A stretch of DNA of 64,000 bases. Source: Lepisosteus oculatus (Eukaryota; Chordata; Actinopteri; Semionotiformes; Lepisosteidae). The translations under genes and the position numbers were made by a program. Positions 54,601 through 58,765 of this stretch are shown piece by piece. Below the pieces are notes generated by a model. The model worked only from the letters and a program-made list of their open reading frames with translations. It had not been told where the DNA came from and did not search any database. Numbering within the stretch: position 1 is the first letter of the stretch; every line of letters begins with the position of its first letter. Where the stretch lies: the NCBI RefSeq assembly GCF_040954835.1, contig NC_090707.1:31638570-31702569 (forward strand), written 5' to 3'.

Positions 54601-56060
54601 GAACCCAGTGCAAGAAAATGTGCAATAATCTGCTTTTTCCATTTTTTTATGTGCTGTACTTTGTTCTACAGTGGAGTTGGCCAATTTCTGTTCTGTTTTG
54701 GAACTGCAATAAAAATCAGTTAAAAAACAAACAAACAAACATCAAAATAGATAGCTGGGTCCTGCGGAACACCCTTAAGTCCTGTATTTAAAGGGGCTTC
54801 TCGCACAACCTTGAACAATCCCAGTATTTGGTTCAAAACTAATTAAATACAACCATTTCTAACTGCATACTCAGTGGGAATAGGCTGAGCAGGGCAGACC
54901 GGACTTCCCTTTCCCCAGAAATCTTCTGTAACCCCTCCTGGCGGACTCACGGGCACCTCCAGGGCAACCGAGAGACATAATCCCCCCATTGTGTCCCAGG
55001 TCTGGTCCTAGCAACTCTCCCCAGTGGACTGTGCCTTGCCTGGTACACCTCCAGTGAGAGGCACCTTGGGGCATCGCCACCAGGTGGCTTGACCTGCCTC
55101 AGCTGGCTCTTCTCAATCCAGGGGAACAGCAACTTGATTCCAAGGTCATGATCCAGTAAAATATCAGGTGTCTGATGCTGGTGCTGGAGGACCAGTGTCT
55201 CTGCGGGTTTTCGTTCCAGCTTGGCTCTTAAACTAAACTGGCTGGGTGCCGTCTTAACTGAACTGATTTATCAGCTTCTCCCAGGTCTGCGGGTGCTGCT
55301 GCTGCTTCAGAGAGATCGGCAGATACACAAGATCCCCCAGAACAAGGACTGGACATCCATACAGTAAACTTTCCCCAGTTACAATACCGAACCCTTCGTT
55401 GTGTGATGCAAAACAGCTTGCCAAAAACAAACTTCACTAAGAGGCCATTCCACAGAATATAGATTTTTTTTTCAGGTTCTGTGATTTCTCTCTTTAAGAC
55501 AAGTCCTTTCAAAGATATATTTTTATTGTGGTGAATCCAACATCCATCAGAAATCTAGATTTGATCTAATTAGTGTATTGCACATCTCATACTCTTTCTG
55601 GATGTGTATTCAACATTATGCCATCTGTCTATTTTTCCATTTCTGTTATTCAGTTATATAAAATTCAGTTTAATAAATCACAATCTACATTTTGTCTATG
55701 GTTCTTTAGATATTCACTACAGTCTAGTCAGACACTTATTAGTTATACAGTCTATCTCTAGTCAACTAATGAAATGTAAAAAAGACTCAAAATTGTCACT
55801 ACATGGAGATACTGCTGCATCTATAAGCACCCAATCATATTATGGTAAATAGAGCAACTTTGAAACCTGCATATGACTATGGAGATTAATTCTGTCAATT
55901 TATAAGAATGTTCTTAAAAATGCTATTGTTGATTGAAAACATATTCAAACATAGATATTAAAAAAGTATACTAAAAATTCAAGTAAATACAACAACAGAA
56001 ATACCTTACCTTTTTCCCATTGATATAAAACATTAATTCGGGACTTTGTGAATAAGACAT
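3641..56060 (-). CDS. AOX1: Aldehyde oxidase gene (AOX1-like), 35 coding exons, complete
   Basis: Encodes a cytosolic molybdo-flavoenzyme that oxidises aldehydes and N-heterocycles with water as oxygen donor and O2 as electron acceptor. The 35 exons listed separately sum to 4014 nt (1337 residues plus stop), close to the 1338 residues known for human AOX1, and all phases join. Domains: [2Fe-2S] II-type cysteines C46, C51, C54, C76; [2Fe-2S] I-type C116, C119, C151, C153; FAD domain about 224-482; molybdopterin domain about 568-1337 with Q775, F922, F1017 and catalytic Glu E1269. Residue equivalences rest on a constant +8 offset to bovine XDH, aligned from memory. AOX traits are the Cys-Cys linker (172-183), V810 for Glu802 and F400 for the NAD-site Tyr393. 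XDH-like traits are H892, the A1086-A1087-S1088 run and GEP rather than GES at the catalytic loop. No frameshift or internal stop was seen. One intron uses a GC donor. The orthologue or paralogue name (aox1, aox5 or aox6) cannot be fixed here. Confidence 0.95.
3893..5172 (-). mobile_element. Degenerate Tc1-like element
   Basis: Lies in AOX intron 34. The minus strand carries eroded transposase text, and the right edge ends GAATACTTTTGCAAGGAACTGTA, shown here in two parts as GAATACTTTTGCAAGG and AACTG, a Tc1 terminal-repeat end. No reading frame survives and the left end is not clear. Confidence 0.65.
5215..5581. mobile_element. Possible non-autonomous hAT-like element
   Basis: Left end CAGTTCCAGATTTCCC and the reverse complement of the right end, CAGGGCCGGATTTTGGTG, share an eroded inverted repeat. 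Further in, both arms contain GTGCCTAGGGC. There is no coding potential. The interior has short tandem copies of TGCTTGCGA (5319-5352). No clear 8-bp target duplication was seen. Confidence 0.45.
6195..6362 (-). CDS. AOX1: AOX exon 34, catalytic glutamate
   Basis: Residues 1266-1321. Begins [21 protein letters not shown]1269 matches the catalytic Glu (human AOX1 1270, bovine XDH 1261). GEP is the XDH spelling, [10 protein letters not shown] is AOX-like. Ends SPATPEKI...DQFTQM, donor GTATGG. Unspliced reading would stop after six codons. Confidence 0.94.
6958..7146 (-). CDS. AOX1: AOX exon 33, followed by a GC donor
   Basis: Residues 1203-1265. Reads [20 protein letters not shown], then [13 protein letters not shown], ending AIYFSK. 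The only donor that fits is AAAG|GCAAGT, a GC-AG intron. Phase 0 joins to exon 34. Confidence 0.92.
7425..7632. repeat. Palindromic foldback-like repeat, copy 1
   Basis: Two arms of roughly 90 bp in inverted orientation: GAACAAGTACAGGTTTATTC ... GAGCCTTCTTCAGG and CGAAGAAGGC ... AATAAACCTTTACTTGTTCC. Lies in AOX intron 32. Confidence 0.75.
7832..8404 (-). repeat. 5S-rRNA-derived SINE, copy 1
   Basis: Read on the minus strand, the head (about 8290-8404) follows 5S rRNA: CCATATCACCCTGCAAC, then TGAGCCTGGTCAGTACCTGG and GATGGGAGACCTCCTGGG, the internal Pol III promoter region. The body carries CTGGCCAAATTTCCCATTGG, and the tail GAAAAACCTTATATAAGT ends in an ATT repeat at 7832. Lies in AOX intron 32. 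Confidence 0.85.
8480..8625 (+). repeat. tRNA-headed SINE fragment, copy 12
   Basis: Contains TTGGCCCTGGTGTGAGTGTC and ATCCTGTCCAGGGTGTCTCC, the plus-strand 3' part of the family. Lies in AOX intron 32 beside SINE copy 1 of the 5S family. Confidence 0.65.
8748..8813 (-). CDS. AOX1: AOX exon 32
   Basis: Residues 1181-1202. Reads [20 protein letters not shown] then GQ, highly conserved. Donor GTATAC, phase 0. Confidence 0.95.
8928..9042 (-). CDS. AOX1: AOX exon 31
   Basis: Residues 1142-1180. Reads [20 protein letters not shown] then [11 protein letters not shown]. Donor GTGCCT, phase 0. Confidence 0.94.
9223..9275 (-). CDS. AOX1: AOX exon 30
   Basis: Residues 1125-1141 plus two bases. Reads [17 protein letters not shown]. 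Acceptor TTAACAG, donor GTAAGT. Intron 29 before it holds the Tc1 element. Confidence 0.9.
9435..11063 (-). mobile_element. Tc1/mariner DNA transposon, near-complete
   Basis: 1629 bp in AOX intron 29, flanked by TA on both sides (9433-9434 and 11064-11065), the Tc1 target duplication. The terminal inverted repeats are about 210 bp (9435-9648 and 10850-11063) and nearly identical. Each carries an outer GAAAGTATTCGGCCCCCTTG-type and an inner ATTATTCGGCCCC-type motif, giving an IR/DR layout like Sleeping Beauty. The transposase is on the minus strand, the same direction as AOX. Arm similarity points to recent insertion. Confidence 0.93.
9636..10672 (-). pseudogene. Tc1 transposase with one frameshift
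   Basis: DDE transposase that would cut and paste the element by its inverted repeats. ATG at 10672 opens [20 protein letters not shown], a helix-turn-helix domain with the GRPSKLS hook, reading to 10280. The frame then changes near 10304-10308, where one base appears missing in an A run, and the catalytic part runs to 9636. That part has [10 protein letters not shown] (first Asp), [10 protein letters not shown] (second Asp) and [11 protein letters not shown] (Glu), then the usual C-terminus GGSTKYY. Length is about 345 codons, normal for the family. No other stop was seen, so inactivation is recent or the copy was mobilised by others. Confidence 0.9.
11468..11542 (-). CDS. AOX1: AOX exon 29
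   Basis: Residues 1100-1124. Reads [20 protein letters not shown] then TWAEW. Acceptor TCAATTAG, donor GTAAGG, phase 0. Confidence 0.92.
11740..12060 (+). promoter_or_regulatory. CpG-bearing patch with ETS-like site in AOX intron 28
   Basis: Contains CACTTCCGG (11841-11849, an ETS/GABP-type site), several CpGs, and on the plus strand a donor-like CTGTAAGT (12052-12059). Could be an internal promoter of an antisense transcript. No transcript evidence is available. Confidence 0.25.
12610..12738 (-). CDS. AOX1: AOX exon 28
   Basis: Residues 1057-1099. Contains [20 protein letters not shown] with A1086-A1087-S1088, the XDH-like form (human AOX1 has GGS). Then [10 protein letters not shown], where most relatives have a DLNG run. 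The donor GTTGTG is weak, but K|DGCEKL matches the family junction. Confidence 0.9.
13939..14530 (-). mobile_element. LINE reverse transcriptase fragment
   Basis: Minus strand contains [20 protein letters not shown], then [20 protein letters not shown], the start of a non-LTR reverse transcriptase (SPGPDG...YRPISLT). Frames upstream at 14347-14530 look like the preceding LINE region. Lies in AOX intron 27. Confidence 0.75.
14659..14754 (-). CDS. AOX1: AOX exon 27
   Basis: Residues 1025-1056. Reads [20 protein letters not shown] then [12 protein letters not shown], a near-invariant cofactor-binding segment. Donor GTGGGA, phase 0. Confidence 0.95.
15160..15387 (-). CDS. AOX1: AOX exon 26
   Basis: Residues 949-1024, the longest exon. 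Starts [20 protein letters not shown] and ends [16 protein letters not shown]1017 matches XDH Phe1009, which clamps aromatic substrates. Donor GTGCAG, phase 0. Confidence 0.94.
15862..16053 (-). CDS. AOX1: AOX exon 25, active-site helix
   Basis: Residues 885-948. Contains [20 protein letters not shown] and [12 protein letters not shown]888 aligns with XDH Arg880 (Met in human AOX1), H892 with XDH His884 (Lys893 in human AOX1), and R920 and F922 with Arg912 and Phe914. Donor GTGAGA, phase 0. Confidence 0.95.
16225..16311 (-). CDS. AOX1: AOX exon 24
   Basis: Residues 856-884. Reads [20 protein letters not shown] then GSTLDESSF. Donor GTATGT, phase 0. It is separated from exon 23 by only 85 bp, the shortest intron of the gene. 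Confidence 0.94.
16397..16484 (-). CDS. AOX1: AOX exon 23
   Basis: Residues 826-855. Reads [20 protein letters not shown] then RHPFLGKYK. Acceptor CTGAAG, donor GTAATT, phase 0. Confidence 0.94.
16929..17216 (-). repeat. tRNA-headed SINE, copy 2
   Basis: Body text CATCCATTTTCTAACCACTT at the left and GCTAACCACTGCACCATCAT at the right, antisense of the tRNA-like head. Lies in AOX intron 22. Confidence 0.8.
19166..19299 (-). CDS. AOX1: AOX exon 22, active-site Val
   Basis: Residues 782-825 plus two bases. Contains [21 protein letters not shown]810 sits where XDH has the substrate-binding Glu802, a defining AOX change. Donor GTAAGT, phase 2. Confidence 0.95.
20111..20413 (-). repeat. tRNA-headed SINE, copy 3
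   Basis: Same family, with GGGTTGTGGGGGAGATGGAG and ACACCCTGGATGGGATGCCA segments. The head is eroded. Lies in AOX intron 21. Confidence 0.78.
20811..20935 (-). CDS. AOX1: AOX exon 21
   Basis: Residues 740-781. Reads [17 protein letters not shown] and [17 protein letters not shown]775 matches bovine XDH Gln767 near the molybdenum cofactor. Donor GTAAGA, phase 0. Confidence 0.95.
21344..21806 (+). mobile_element. LTR-like insertion with TATA box and poly(A) signal
   Basis: Bounded by TAGTGTTAA at both ends (21344-21352, 21798-21806). Carries TATAAAAAG at 21429-21437 and two overlapping AATAAA at 21678-21687, followed by a GT-rich stretch, the order expected of U3-R-U5. No coding sequence or primer-binding site was seen, so it would be a solo LTR. 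Lies in AOX intron 20. Confidence 0.4.
21834..21930 (-). CDS. AOX1: AOX exon 20
   Basis: Residues 708-739 plus one base. Reads [20 protein letters not shown] then DEAFEKVD. Donor GTAAAA, phase 1. Confidence 0.94.
22570..22692 (-). CDS. AOX1: AOX exon 19
   Basis: Residues 667-707. Reads [20 protein letters not shown] then [17 protein letters not shown]. The donor is a non-consensus GTTCAC, but the junction TIE|EAIQHQ agrees exactly with the family. Confidence 0.9.
22891..23434 (+). repeat. 5S-derived SINE, copy 2 (head truncated)
   Basis: Starts within the 5S-like head at GACCTCCTGGGAAAAACTAA and ends GAAAAGCGCTATATAAGTGT plus an A/T-rich tail. Antisense to AOX, in intron 18. Confidence 0.8.
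24048..24174 (-). CDS. AOX1: AOX exon 18
   Basis: Residues 624-666. Reads [20 protein letters not shown] and ends in an acidic run LFAEEE. Acceptor ACTCAG, donor GTACTG, phase 0. Confidence 0.92.
24376..24719 (-). repeat. tRNA-headed SINE, copy 4
   Basis: Flanked by a perfect 14-bp duplication AATAAGTAGAATAT (24362-24375 and 24720-24733). The body ends TCTAACCACCCTGC at the head side. Lies in AOX intron 17. Confidence 0.87.
25480..25735 (+). repeat. tRNA-headed SINE fragment, copy 11
   Basis: The 3' two-thirds of the family on the plus strand, ending GGATAAAGCAGTTAGGAAAT. No head. Lies in AOX intron 17. Confidence 0.7.
25785..25954 (-). CDS. AOX1: AOX exon 17, molybdopterin domain start
   Basis: Residues 568-623 plus two bases. 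Contains [20 protein letters not shown] and then YYDDIP...HAKI. ATGEA is the aldehyde-oxidase form (XDH usually has ASGEA). Donor GTAAGT, phase 2. Confidence 0.95.
26108..26197 (-). CDS. AOX1: AOX exon 16, variable linker 2
   Basis: Residues 538-567, poorly conserved ([20 protein letters not shown]). It was identified by position, phase-0 splice sites (TTCTTCAG and GTTTGT) and by making the total length fit the family. Confidence 0.85.
27282..27352. mobile_element. Tc1 terminal repeat fragment
   Basis: GTGTCATGACCCCAAGCTTG followed by ACACTTTTGCAAGGCACTGT matches the right ends of the 5.1-kb and 39.3-kb copies. Only this end remains, in AOX intron 15. Confidence 0.6.
27678..27840 (-). CDS. 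AOX1: AOX exon 15
   Basis: Residues 483-537. Contains [20 protein letters not shown], the last FAD-domain helix and the start of linker 2. Acceptor TGGTAG, donor GTAATT, phase 0. Confidence 0.94.
28723..29236 (-). repeat. 5S-derived SINE, copy 3
   Basis: Same family as copy 1, with the ATT-type tail at 28723 and the 5S-like head ending near 29236. The first 20 or so head bases are missing. Lies in AOX intron 14. Confidence 0.83.
29240..30620. other. Unclassified repeat-like block in AOX intron 14
   Basis: CpG-richer than its surroundings, with many short ACCAAAACCAG-type direct repeats (30060-30180). CCAGACTGGAC at 29858-29868 is inverted as GTCCAGTCTGG at 29886-29896. No coding text recognised. 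The style resembles a non-coding transposon, but no ends were found. Confidence 0.4.
30399..30502. repeat. 52-bp tandem duplication
   Basis: Two adjacent copies of a 52-bp unit beginning GATGTGAAAGAGGAACAACC, differing at one base. A diverged third start is not evident. Lies in AOX intron 14. Confidence 0.92.
31171..31355 (-). CDS. AOX1: AOX exon 14
   Basis: Residues 422-482 plus two bases. Contains [22 protein letters not shown] and [10 protein letters not shown], all strongly conserved in the family. Donor GTAATT, phase 2. Confidence 0.95.
31431..31598. repeat. Palindromic foldback-like repeat, copy 2
   Basis: Arms 31432-31481 and 31507-31556 (AAGTAATAGGTTTATTCCAT against ATGGAATAAACCTATTACTT) around a short loop, then CAGCCTACGCATGCTGACGC. 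Flanked by TTCAAATATA (31421-31430, 31599-31608), a 10-bp duplication. Lies in AOX intron 13, only about 190 bp from exon 13. Confidence 0.8.
31791..31900 (-). CDS. AOX1: AOX exon 13, former NAD-site loop
   Basis: Residues 385-421. Contains [20 protein letters not shown] and ends IPYSRK. In XDH the equivalent loop reads FFxGYRKT and its Tyr (bovine 393) contacts NAD. Here the Tyr is F400 and the Arg is G401, as expected for an oxygen-dependent oxidase. Donor GTACAG, phase 0. Confidence 0.93.
32240..33590 (+). mobile_element. Degenerate CR1-like LINE
   Basis: Plus strand conceptually reads [20 protein letters not shown] with later [14 protein letters not shown] text, as in bird and fish CR1-type reverse transcriptases. 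The end (33380-33590) resembles the family's 3' region. Many stops. Lies in AOX intron 12. Confidence 0.55.
34068..34344 (-). repeat. tRNA-headed SINE, copy 5
   Basis: Contains AGGGTTGCAGGGGAGTCGGA and, at the head side, GTTAACTGCTGCGCCACC. Lies in AOX intron 12. Confidence 0.78.
34707..34800 (-). CDS. AOX1: AOX exon 12
   Basis: Residues 354-384 plus one base. Starts [19 protein letters not shown], the second flavin loop. Donor GTAAGT, phase 1. Confidence 0.93.
36477..36628 (-). CDS. AOX1: AOX exon 11
   Basis: Residues 303-353. Begins [14 protein letters not shown] and ends [10 protein letters not shown], the helix that packs on the flavin. Donor GTAAGT, phase 0. Confidence 0.94.
37219..37311 (-). 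CDS. AOX1: AOX exon 10
   Basis: Residues 272-302 plus one base. Reads [20 protein letters not shown], a conserved strand-helix of the FAD domain. Donor GTAAGT, phase 1. Confidence 0.92.
37451..39391 (-). mobile_element. Degenerate Tc1-like element split by a SINE
   Basis: In AOX intron 9. The left end GGTGCTTTGCAAAAGTATTC and the right end TTACTTTTGTAAGACAGTG are eroded Tc1 termini. The interior has transposase remnants on the minus strand. A 5S-type SINE (38041-38603) interrupts it, so the transposon is older than that SINE. Confidence 0.7.
38041..38603 (+). repeat. 5S-derived SINE, copy 4
   Basis: Near full length. Begins AGCAGCCATATCACTCTGCA at the 5S-like head and ends in CGCTATATAAGTGTAAGC plus an ATT tail. 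It sits inside the degenerate Tc1 element at 37451-39391. Confidence 0.86.
40033..40333 (-). repeat. 5S-derived SINE, copy 5 (internally deleted)
   Basis: Contains the family's GTAATGGGGACTCCCCTCCA and CTGGGGCATCAGGACTCACA segments with the middle and part of the head missing. Confidence 0.75.
40618..40781 (-). repeat. tRNA-headed SINE, copy 6 (internally deleted)
   Basis: The head side GTTAACCACTGTGCCACCAT and the tail side are kept, with about half of the body lost. Lies in AOX intron 9. Confidence 0.72.
41156..41300 (-). CDS. AOX1: AOX exon 9, FAD domain start
   Basis: Residues 224-271 plus one base. Contains [15 protein letters not shown] and the FAD-contacting [11 protein letters not shown] (262-272). 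Acceptor CAACAG, donor GTGGGT, phase 1. Confidence 0.94.
41699..41966 (-). repeat. Second tRNA-derived SINE family, copy B
   Basis: Reverse orientation copy of the element at 397-655. Box B antisense GGATTTGAACC lies at 41908-41918, and the minus-strand tail reads AAGAAATTGTATAGGGCTAA then TAAAGAAACG. Lies in AOX intron 8. Confidence 0.75.
42070..42310 (-). mobile_element. TIR element carrying a tRNA-like module, copy B
   Basis: 241 bp in the opposite direction to copy A. Ends are TTGTAATGCT and TGCGTTACAG, again flanked by TA. Antisense box A CCAGTTGAGCTA (42181-42192) and box B GGACTCAAACC (42138-42148) are present, as is GGTGGCGTCACC at 42250-42261. Lies in AOX intron 8. Confidence 0.7.
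42430..43330. other. AOX intron 8 segment, unassigned
   Basis: Contains AATAAATAAAG at about 43099-43110 followed by TCTTCTGGGTCTTCCCGAGA, reminiscent of an LTR R/U5 junction, but no matching ends were found. Confidence 0.25.
43331..43411 (-). CDS. AOX1: AOX exon 8
   Basis: Residues 197-223. Ends in the family hallmark [16 protein letters not shown], which leads into the FAD domain. Donor GTAAAC, phase 0. Confidence 0.93.
43456..43783 (-). repeat. tRNA-headed SINE, copy 7 (head truncated)
   Basis: Body matches the family (ACACCCCTGGACAGGATGCC, ACCAGTATGTCTTTGGACC), but the sequence departs from it at the tRNA-like end. Lies in AOX intron 7. Confidence 0.75.
44764..44847 (-). CDS. AOX1: AOX exon 7, Cys-rich linker
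   Basis: Residues 169-196. The pattern ASGCCQ...GCCLDQG is typical of aldehyde oxidases just after the iron-sulfur domain; the rest is acidic and variable. Acceptor CTTCAG, donor GTAAGT, phase 0. Confidence 0.9.
45109..45170 (-). CDS. AOX1: AOX exon 6
   Basis: Residues 148-168, [20 protein letters not shown] plus Gly. The CRC motif supplies C151 and C153. Acceptor TTTTAG, donor GTGAGT, phase 0. Confidence 0.94.
46659..46785 (-). CDS. AOX1: AOX exon 5, second [2Fe-2S] motif
   Basis: Residues 106-147 plus one base. Begins [20 protein letters not shown], carrying C116 and C119 of the helical iron-sulfur domain, followed by the TLLRN..EPT helix. Donor GTAAAG, phase 1. Confidence 0.95.
46855..46940 (+). 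repeat. Single arm of the foldback-like repeat
   Basis: GGCTCCACAGCTGAAACCTT then TTTCAGCATGGAATGAACCT matches the right arm of copies 1-3 without the inverted partner. Another short arm lies at 45190-45235 (GAGCCTTCTTCAGGTG). Lies in AOX intron 4. Confidence 0.65.
47273..47381 (-). CDS. AOX1: AOX exon 4
   Basis: Residues 69-105, with [19 protein letters not shown] and the fourth ligand C76, ending KLHPVQ. Acceptor GCAAG, donor GTACAG, phase 0. The segment is close to both AOX and XDH proteins. Confidence 0.93.
48433..48797 (-). repeat. tRNA-headed SINE, copy 8
   Basis: Near full length, with CCCTGGATGGGACACCAGTC and GTATGTCTTTGGACTGTGGG. The head side is GCACCACCATGCCTCCC. Lies in AOX intron 3. 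Confidence 0.82.
49397..49493 (-). CDS. AOX1: AOX exon 3, first [2Fe-2S] loop
   Basis: Residues 37-68 plus two bases of codon 69. Contains [20 protein letters not shown] with cluster ligands C46, C51 and C54. The donor is set at GTATCC because it leaves phase 2, which joins in frame to exon 4. A donor five bases upstream in the transcript (GTGCTG) would break the frame. Confidence 0.88.
50160..50620 (+). mobile_element. LINE ORF2 C-terminal fragment
   Basis: Plus strand includes [20 protein letters not shown] followed by TTYFFRK, the usual end of L2/Rex-type ORF2 proteins (SLDTFKAKLKTYLFRK). Frameshifted. Lies in AOX intron 2. Confidence 0.65.
50778..51091 (-). repeat. tRNA-headed SINE, copy 9
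   Basis: Contains GCCTGGATGGGACACTAGTC and CCAGTATGTCTTTGGACTGT. The head is degraded. Lies in AOX intron 2, next to the tRNA-like terminal-repeat element. Confidence 0.78.
51148..51387 (+). mobile_element. TIR element carrying a tRNA-like module, copy A
   Basis: 240 bp bounded by TTGTAACGCT and AGCGTTACAA and flanked by TA on both sides, like a DNA transposon. Inside are a box A (TAGCTCACGGGG, 51269-51280) and a box B (GGTTCGAGCC, 51313-51322) of tRNA type, and a CRE-like palindrome GGTGACGTCACC at 51202-51213. Lies in AOX intron 2. Confidence 0.72.
51400..53092. other. AOX intron 2 segment, nothing recognised
   Basis: Long A/T-rich stretch without open frames of interest and without a repeat family I can name. 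Confidence 0.45.
53093..53150 (-). CDS. AOX1: AOX exon 2
   Basis: Residues 18-36 plus one base of codon 37. Reads [19 protein letters not shown], matching the family's N-terminal ferredoxin fold before the first cluster loop. Acceptor TTTTTCAG, donor GTATGG, phase 1. Confidence 0.92.
54870..55132 (-). mobile_element. RTE-type LINE 3' fragment
   Basis: Minus strand reads [20 protein letters not shown] then [12 protein letters not shown], matching the RWRDYVSRLAWE tail of fish RTE-like LINEs. GC-rich against its surroundings. Lies in AOX intron 1. Confidence 0.6.
56010..56060 (-). CDS. AOX1: AOX exon 1 (start codon)
   Basis: Residues 1-17, beginning with ATG at 56060 and ending in NGKK, then donor GTAAGG, phase 0. 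The family usually starts with a short hydrophobic FYVNG/FFVNG strand, matched here by LMFYINGKK. This Met was chosen because the next in-frame Met would remove half of that strand. TTTCAG directly precedes the ATG, so an upstream non-coding exon spliced just before the start is possible. Confidence 0.9.
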
Positions 56061-56512
56061 TCTGAAACAGATCAATGTGTCCAAGTTCCATCCAGATTAG
56101 AGGTCTTCTGTTGGAAGTCTACTTAGGTTCAGCAACAGATCTTGAAATAAGACATTGTCACATGATAAGATACTACATCACATTGTGAAAATCAGTTTAC
56201 CACCATAAAAAAGAACATAGCTGTCACAGTGACTTGATGTCACACATGGTTCATTTCTGACATTACACGGAACTCAAATACTTTGAAATGGCTTTTGAAG
56301 GAATTTTCCTTTCATCAGTGAAATATGAAATAAATGTTTTTGAGAATAATTTCTCAAAATGTTGAGTATATTTATCTTGTATTGTTAAAGGTATAGACTA
56401 TGAATGTGTTCCCTGCTGGCAAAATGTGATTAGAAATTGGCAAGTGAAATTTAGGTTAGCCCAGTTGACATATAACTCATTCATGAAAATACATCATAAG
56501 AGTTCAAAATCA
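56061..56512 (-). promoter_or_regulatory. AOX 5' flank
   Basis: Immediate upstream sequence of the AOX start codon. No CpG island and no convincing TATA box. TTTCAG just before the ATG could be a splice acceptor, in which case the promoter lies further upstream. Confidence 0.35.
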
Positions 56513-56800
56513 GGGGGCCTGGTGGCACGGTAGTTAGGACTGCTGTTTGCAGTGCTGGGGCCCCAGGTTCAATTCCAGATCTGGGGAGCTGTCTGTGTGG
56601 AGTTTGTATGTCCTTTCTGTGTTTGTGTGGGTTTCCTCTGGATGCTCTGTCTGCCTTCCACAGTCTGAGAACCTACTGGCAGGTTAATTGGCTGTGTCTG
56701 TGTGTGTGTGGTCTGCAATAGACTGGTATCCCAACCAGGATGTATCCTGCCATGTGAACCTGCATTGAAAGAAGCAGTTAGAAAATAGATTGATGGATCA
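56513..56800 (+). repeat. tRNA-headed SINE, copy 10
   Basis: Plus orientation, with the head GGGGGCCTGGTGGCACGGTA and a box-B-like GGTTCAATTCC. It lies about 450 bp upstream of the AOX start codon. Confidence 0.82.
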
Positions 56801-56819
56801 TAAAATTGCAGGAATGTTT

Positions 56820-57413
56820 TCTGTCGTTTGAAGGTACAGGATATTTTTCTTTGTGTAGCTGTCTATATTCCACAACACTGTTAAAAGTAATCTTGTTTTA
56901 AAAATGTCAGTCCATTTGTCAAGGTTCTCAACACACAAAATGAACAAAGTCGTTCATTTTCAATAACCATTTACTCACAATCAAGGGTGGGAGTCTTTGT
57001 GAGGGAGAGGTTACTGTATGTACTGGCAAGGGTTGACTTCTGCTCAAGGCTGCTCTCCTGTTTGCCATTGGGGCTAACCAGTGGCACCAGGCTGAAAACA
57101 AGAGGGTTGCAAGCAATTAGAAAGCCTCTAGCATGCTGCACCAGACTCGTTCCTACACCCTGTGACAATGTACCACAAACACACAGCCTATCACAGGGCC
57201 TGCACACACACATTCACTACTAAACTCAGACAATTGTCAAACAATTGACAATGTAGATGTAATGCCTCGGTTATCACCGTAACAGAGCTACAGTAACTGC
57301 TATGGTAATGTACCATCCTACACAAAATGGAAGGGTTCAGTGCATTTTTCCATGCAAAATTTTAAATAAGGTTTTCAAATACCAAAATCTCAAAAGAGTT
57401 CACACTCCTGCTT
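56820..57413. other. Upstream intergenic segment, nothing recognised
   Basis: Short overlapping open frames on both strands at 56928-57223 show no family similarity. No exon support. Confidence 0.4.
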
Positions 57414-57995
57414 AATAATAATAATAATAATTGCTTATACTTATGTAGCACTTTTCTGGACACTCCACTCAAAGCACTTTACAGGTAATGGGGACTCCCC
57501 TCCACCACCACCAATGTGCAGCAACCACCTGGATGATGCGACTGCAGCCATAGTGCACCAGAACGCTCACCGTACATCAGCTATGAGTGGGGAGGAGAGC
57601 AGAGTAATGTAGCCAGTTCATAGGGGGGATTATTAGGAGGCCATGATTGGTAAGAGCCAATGGGAAATTTGGCCAGGACACCAGGGTTACACCCCTACTC
57701 TTTTCGAGAAACACCCTGGGATTTTTAATGACCACAGAGAGTCAGGACCTCAGTTTTATGTCTCATCCAAAGGACAGCGCCTGTTTACAGTATAGTGTCC
57801 CCGTCACTATACTGGGGCATTAGGACCCACATGGACTGCAAGGTGAGCACCCCCTGCTGGCCCCACTAACACCTCTTCCAGCAGCAACCTTAGTTTTTCA
57901 CAGGAGGCCTCCCATCCAGGTACTGACCAGGCTCACACCTGCTGAGCTTCAGTGGATTGCCAGTTGTGAGTTGCAGGGTGATATGGCTGCTGGCT
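57414..57995 (-). repeat. 5S-derived SINE, copy 6
   Basis: Full length on the minus strand, upstream of AOX. The 5S-like head ends at 57995, with the AAT-repeat tail at 57414. Confidence 0.86.
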
Positions 57996-58299
57996 AATAC
58001 TATTGCAAGAGAACTTGTAGGGAGCAAAATTAAAATTTAACTCTTTGGTAAACTCTTTGTTCCTTTTTAGTTTAATTTGTCTTGTTCGTATTTGGAAGAG
58101 AGGACAGAGGTCCAAGCCAGAATGAGCAAAACGTTCTTTAAATTGGCGCAGACCCTTAATTAGCACAGATTAATACTATACAACAAATGATAAAATAGTT
58201 TGTGCCTGCTTGTCTCCTCCAAGGTCCATAGTTAATACTCTCTGGCTATAGTTTTGTCTTCCACTGTTTCCCTTGGTTTCTCTTTCTCCACAGGGTGTG

Positions 58300-58457
58300 G
58301 GTCTGAGAAGAAACGAAAAGAGAAGAAACAAAAAACAATGTTTTGGCTGTGGAGCCATCTTCGGGTGTGTTCACACACGAAGAAGGCTCCACATCGAAAC
58401 GTTGTGTTTCGTTTCTTCTCTTTTTAGCATGGAATAAACCTTTACTTGTAAAGCCCT
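58300..58457. repeat. Palindromic foldback-like repeat, copy 3
   Basis: Inverted arms GAAGAAACAAAAAACAATG ... GTGGAGCCATCTTCGGGTGT and CACACGAAGAAGGCTCCAC ... GTTTCGTTTCTTCTC meet at a 2-base centre. The usual 3' text (CAGCCTACGCATGCTG) appears only at 58766, after an intervening LINE piece. Confidence 0.72.
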
Positions 58458-58464
58458 ATAGCTT

Positions 58465-58765
58465 TACACACCACACTAACCCACCTGGATAAAAGGAACA
58501 CCTATACAAGAATGGTGTACATTGACTTCAGCATTTAACACCATCATACCCATAAAACTTGCTACCAAACTCTGGGCTCTGGGTCTAGATACCACCCTCT
58601 GCAACTGGATCCTAGACTTCCTCAACAGCAGATCTCAGACTGTCAGGATTAGCAACCTCACCTCCAACATGCTCACCCTTAACACTGGTGCCCCTCAAGG
58701 CTGTGTGCTCAGTCCACTGCTTTACTCCCTGTTTACCCACGATTGTACTGCCTAGTTCAGCACAA
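58465..58765 (+). mobile_element. LINE reverse transcriptase fragment (L2/Rex type)
   Basis: Plus strand reads [38 protein letters not shown] and [20 protein letters not shown], the palm domain of a non-LTR reverse transcriptase up to the APQGCVLSP motif. It stops short of the FADD box. It interrupts foldback copy 3. Confidence 0.8.

Noticed and set aside
3641..56060. Xanthine dehydrogenase as the identity of the large gene
   Set aside because: Several segments are XDH-like, but Val at the Glu802 site, Phe at Tyr393, the GCCQ/GCCLDQG linker, ATGEA and the C-terminus EPGTFxPWxI fit aldehyde oxidase.
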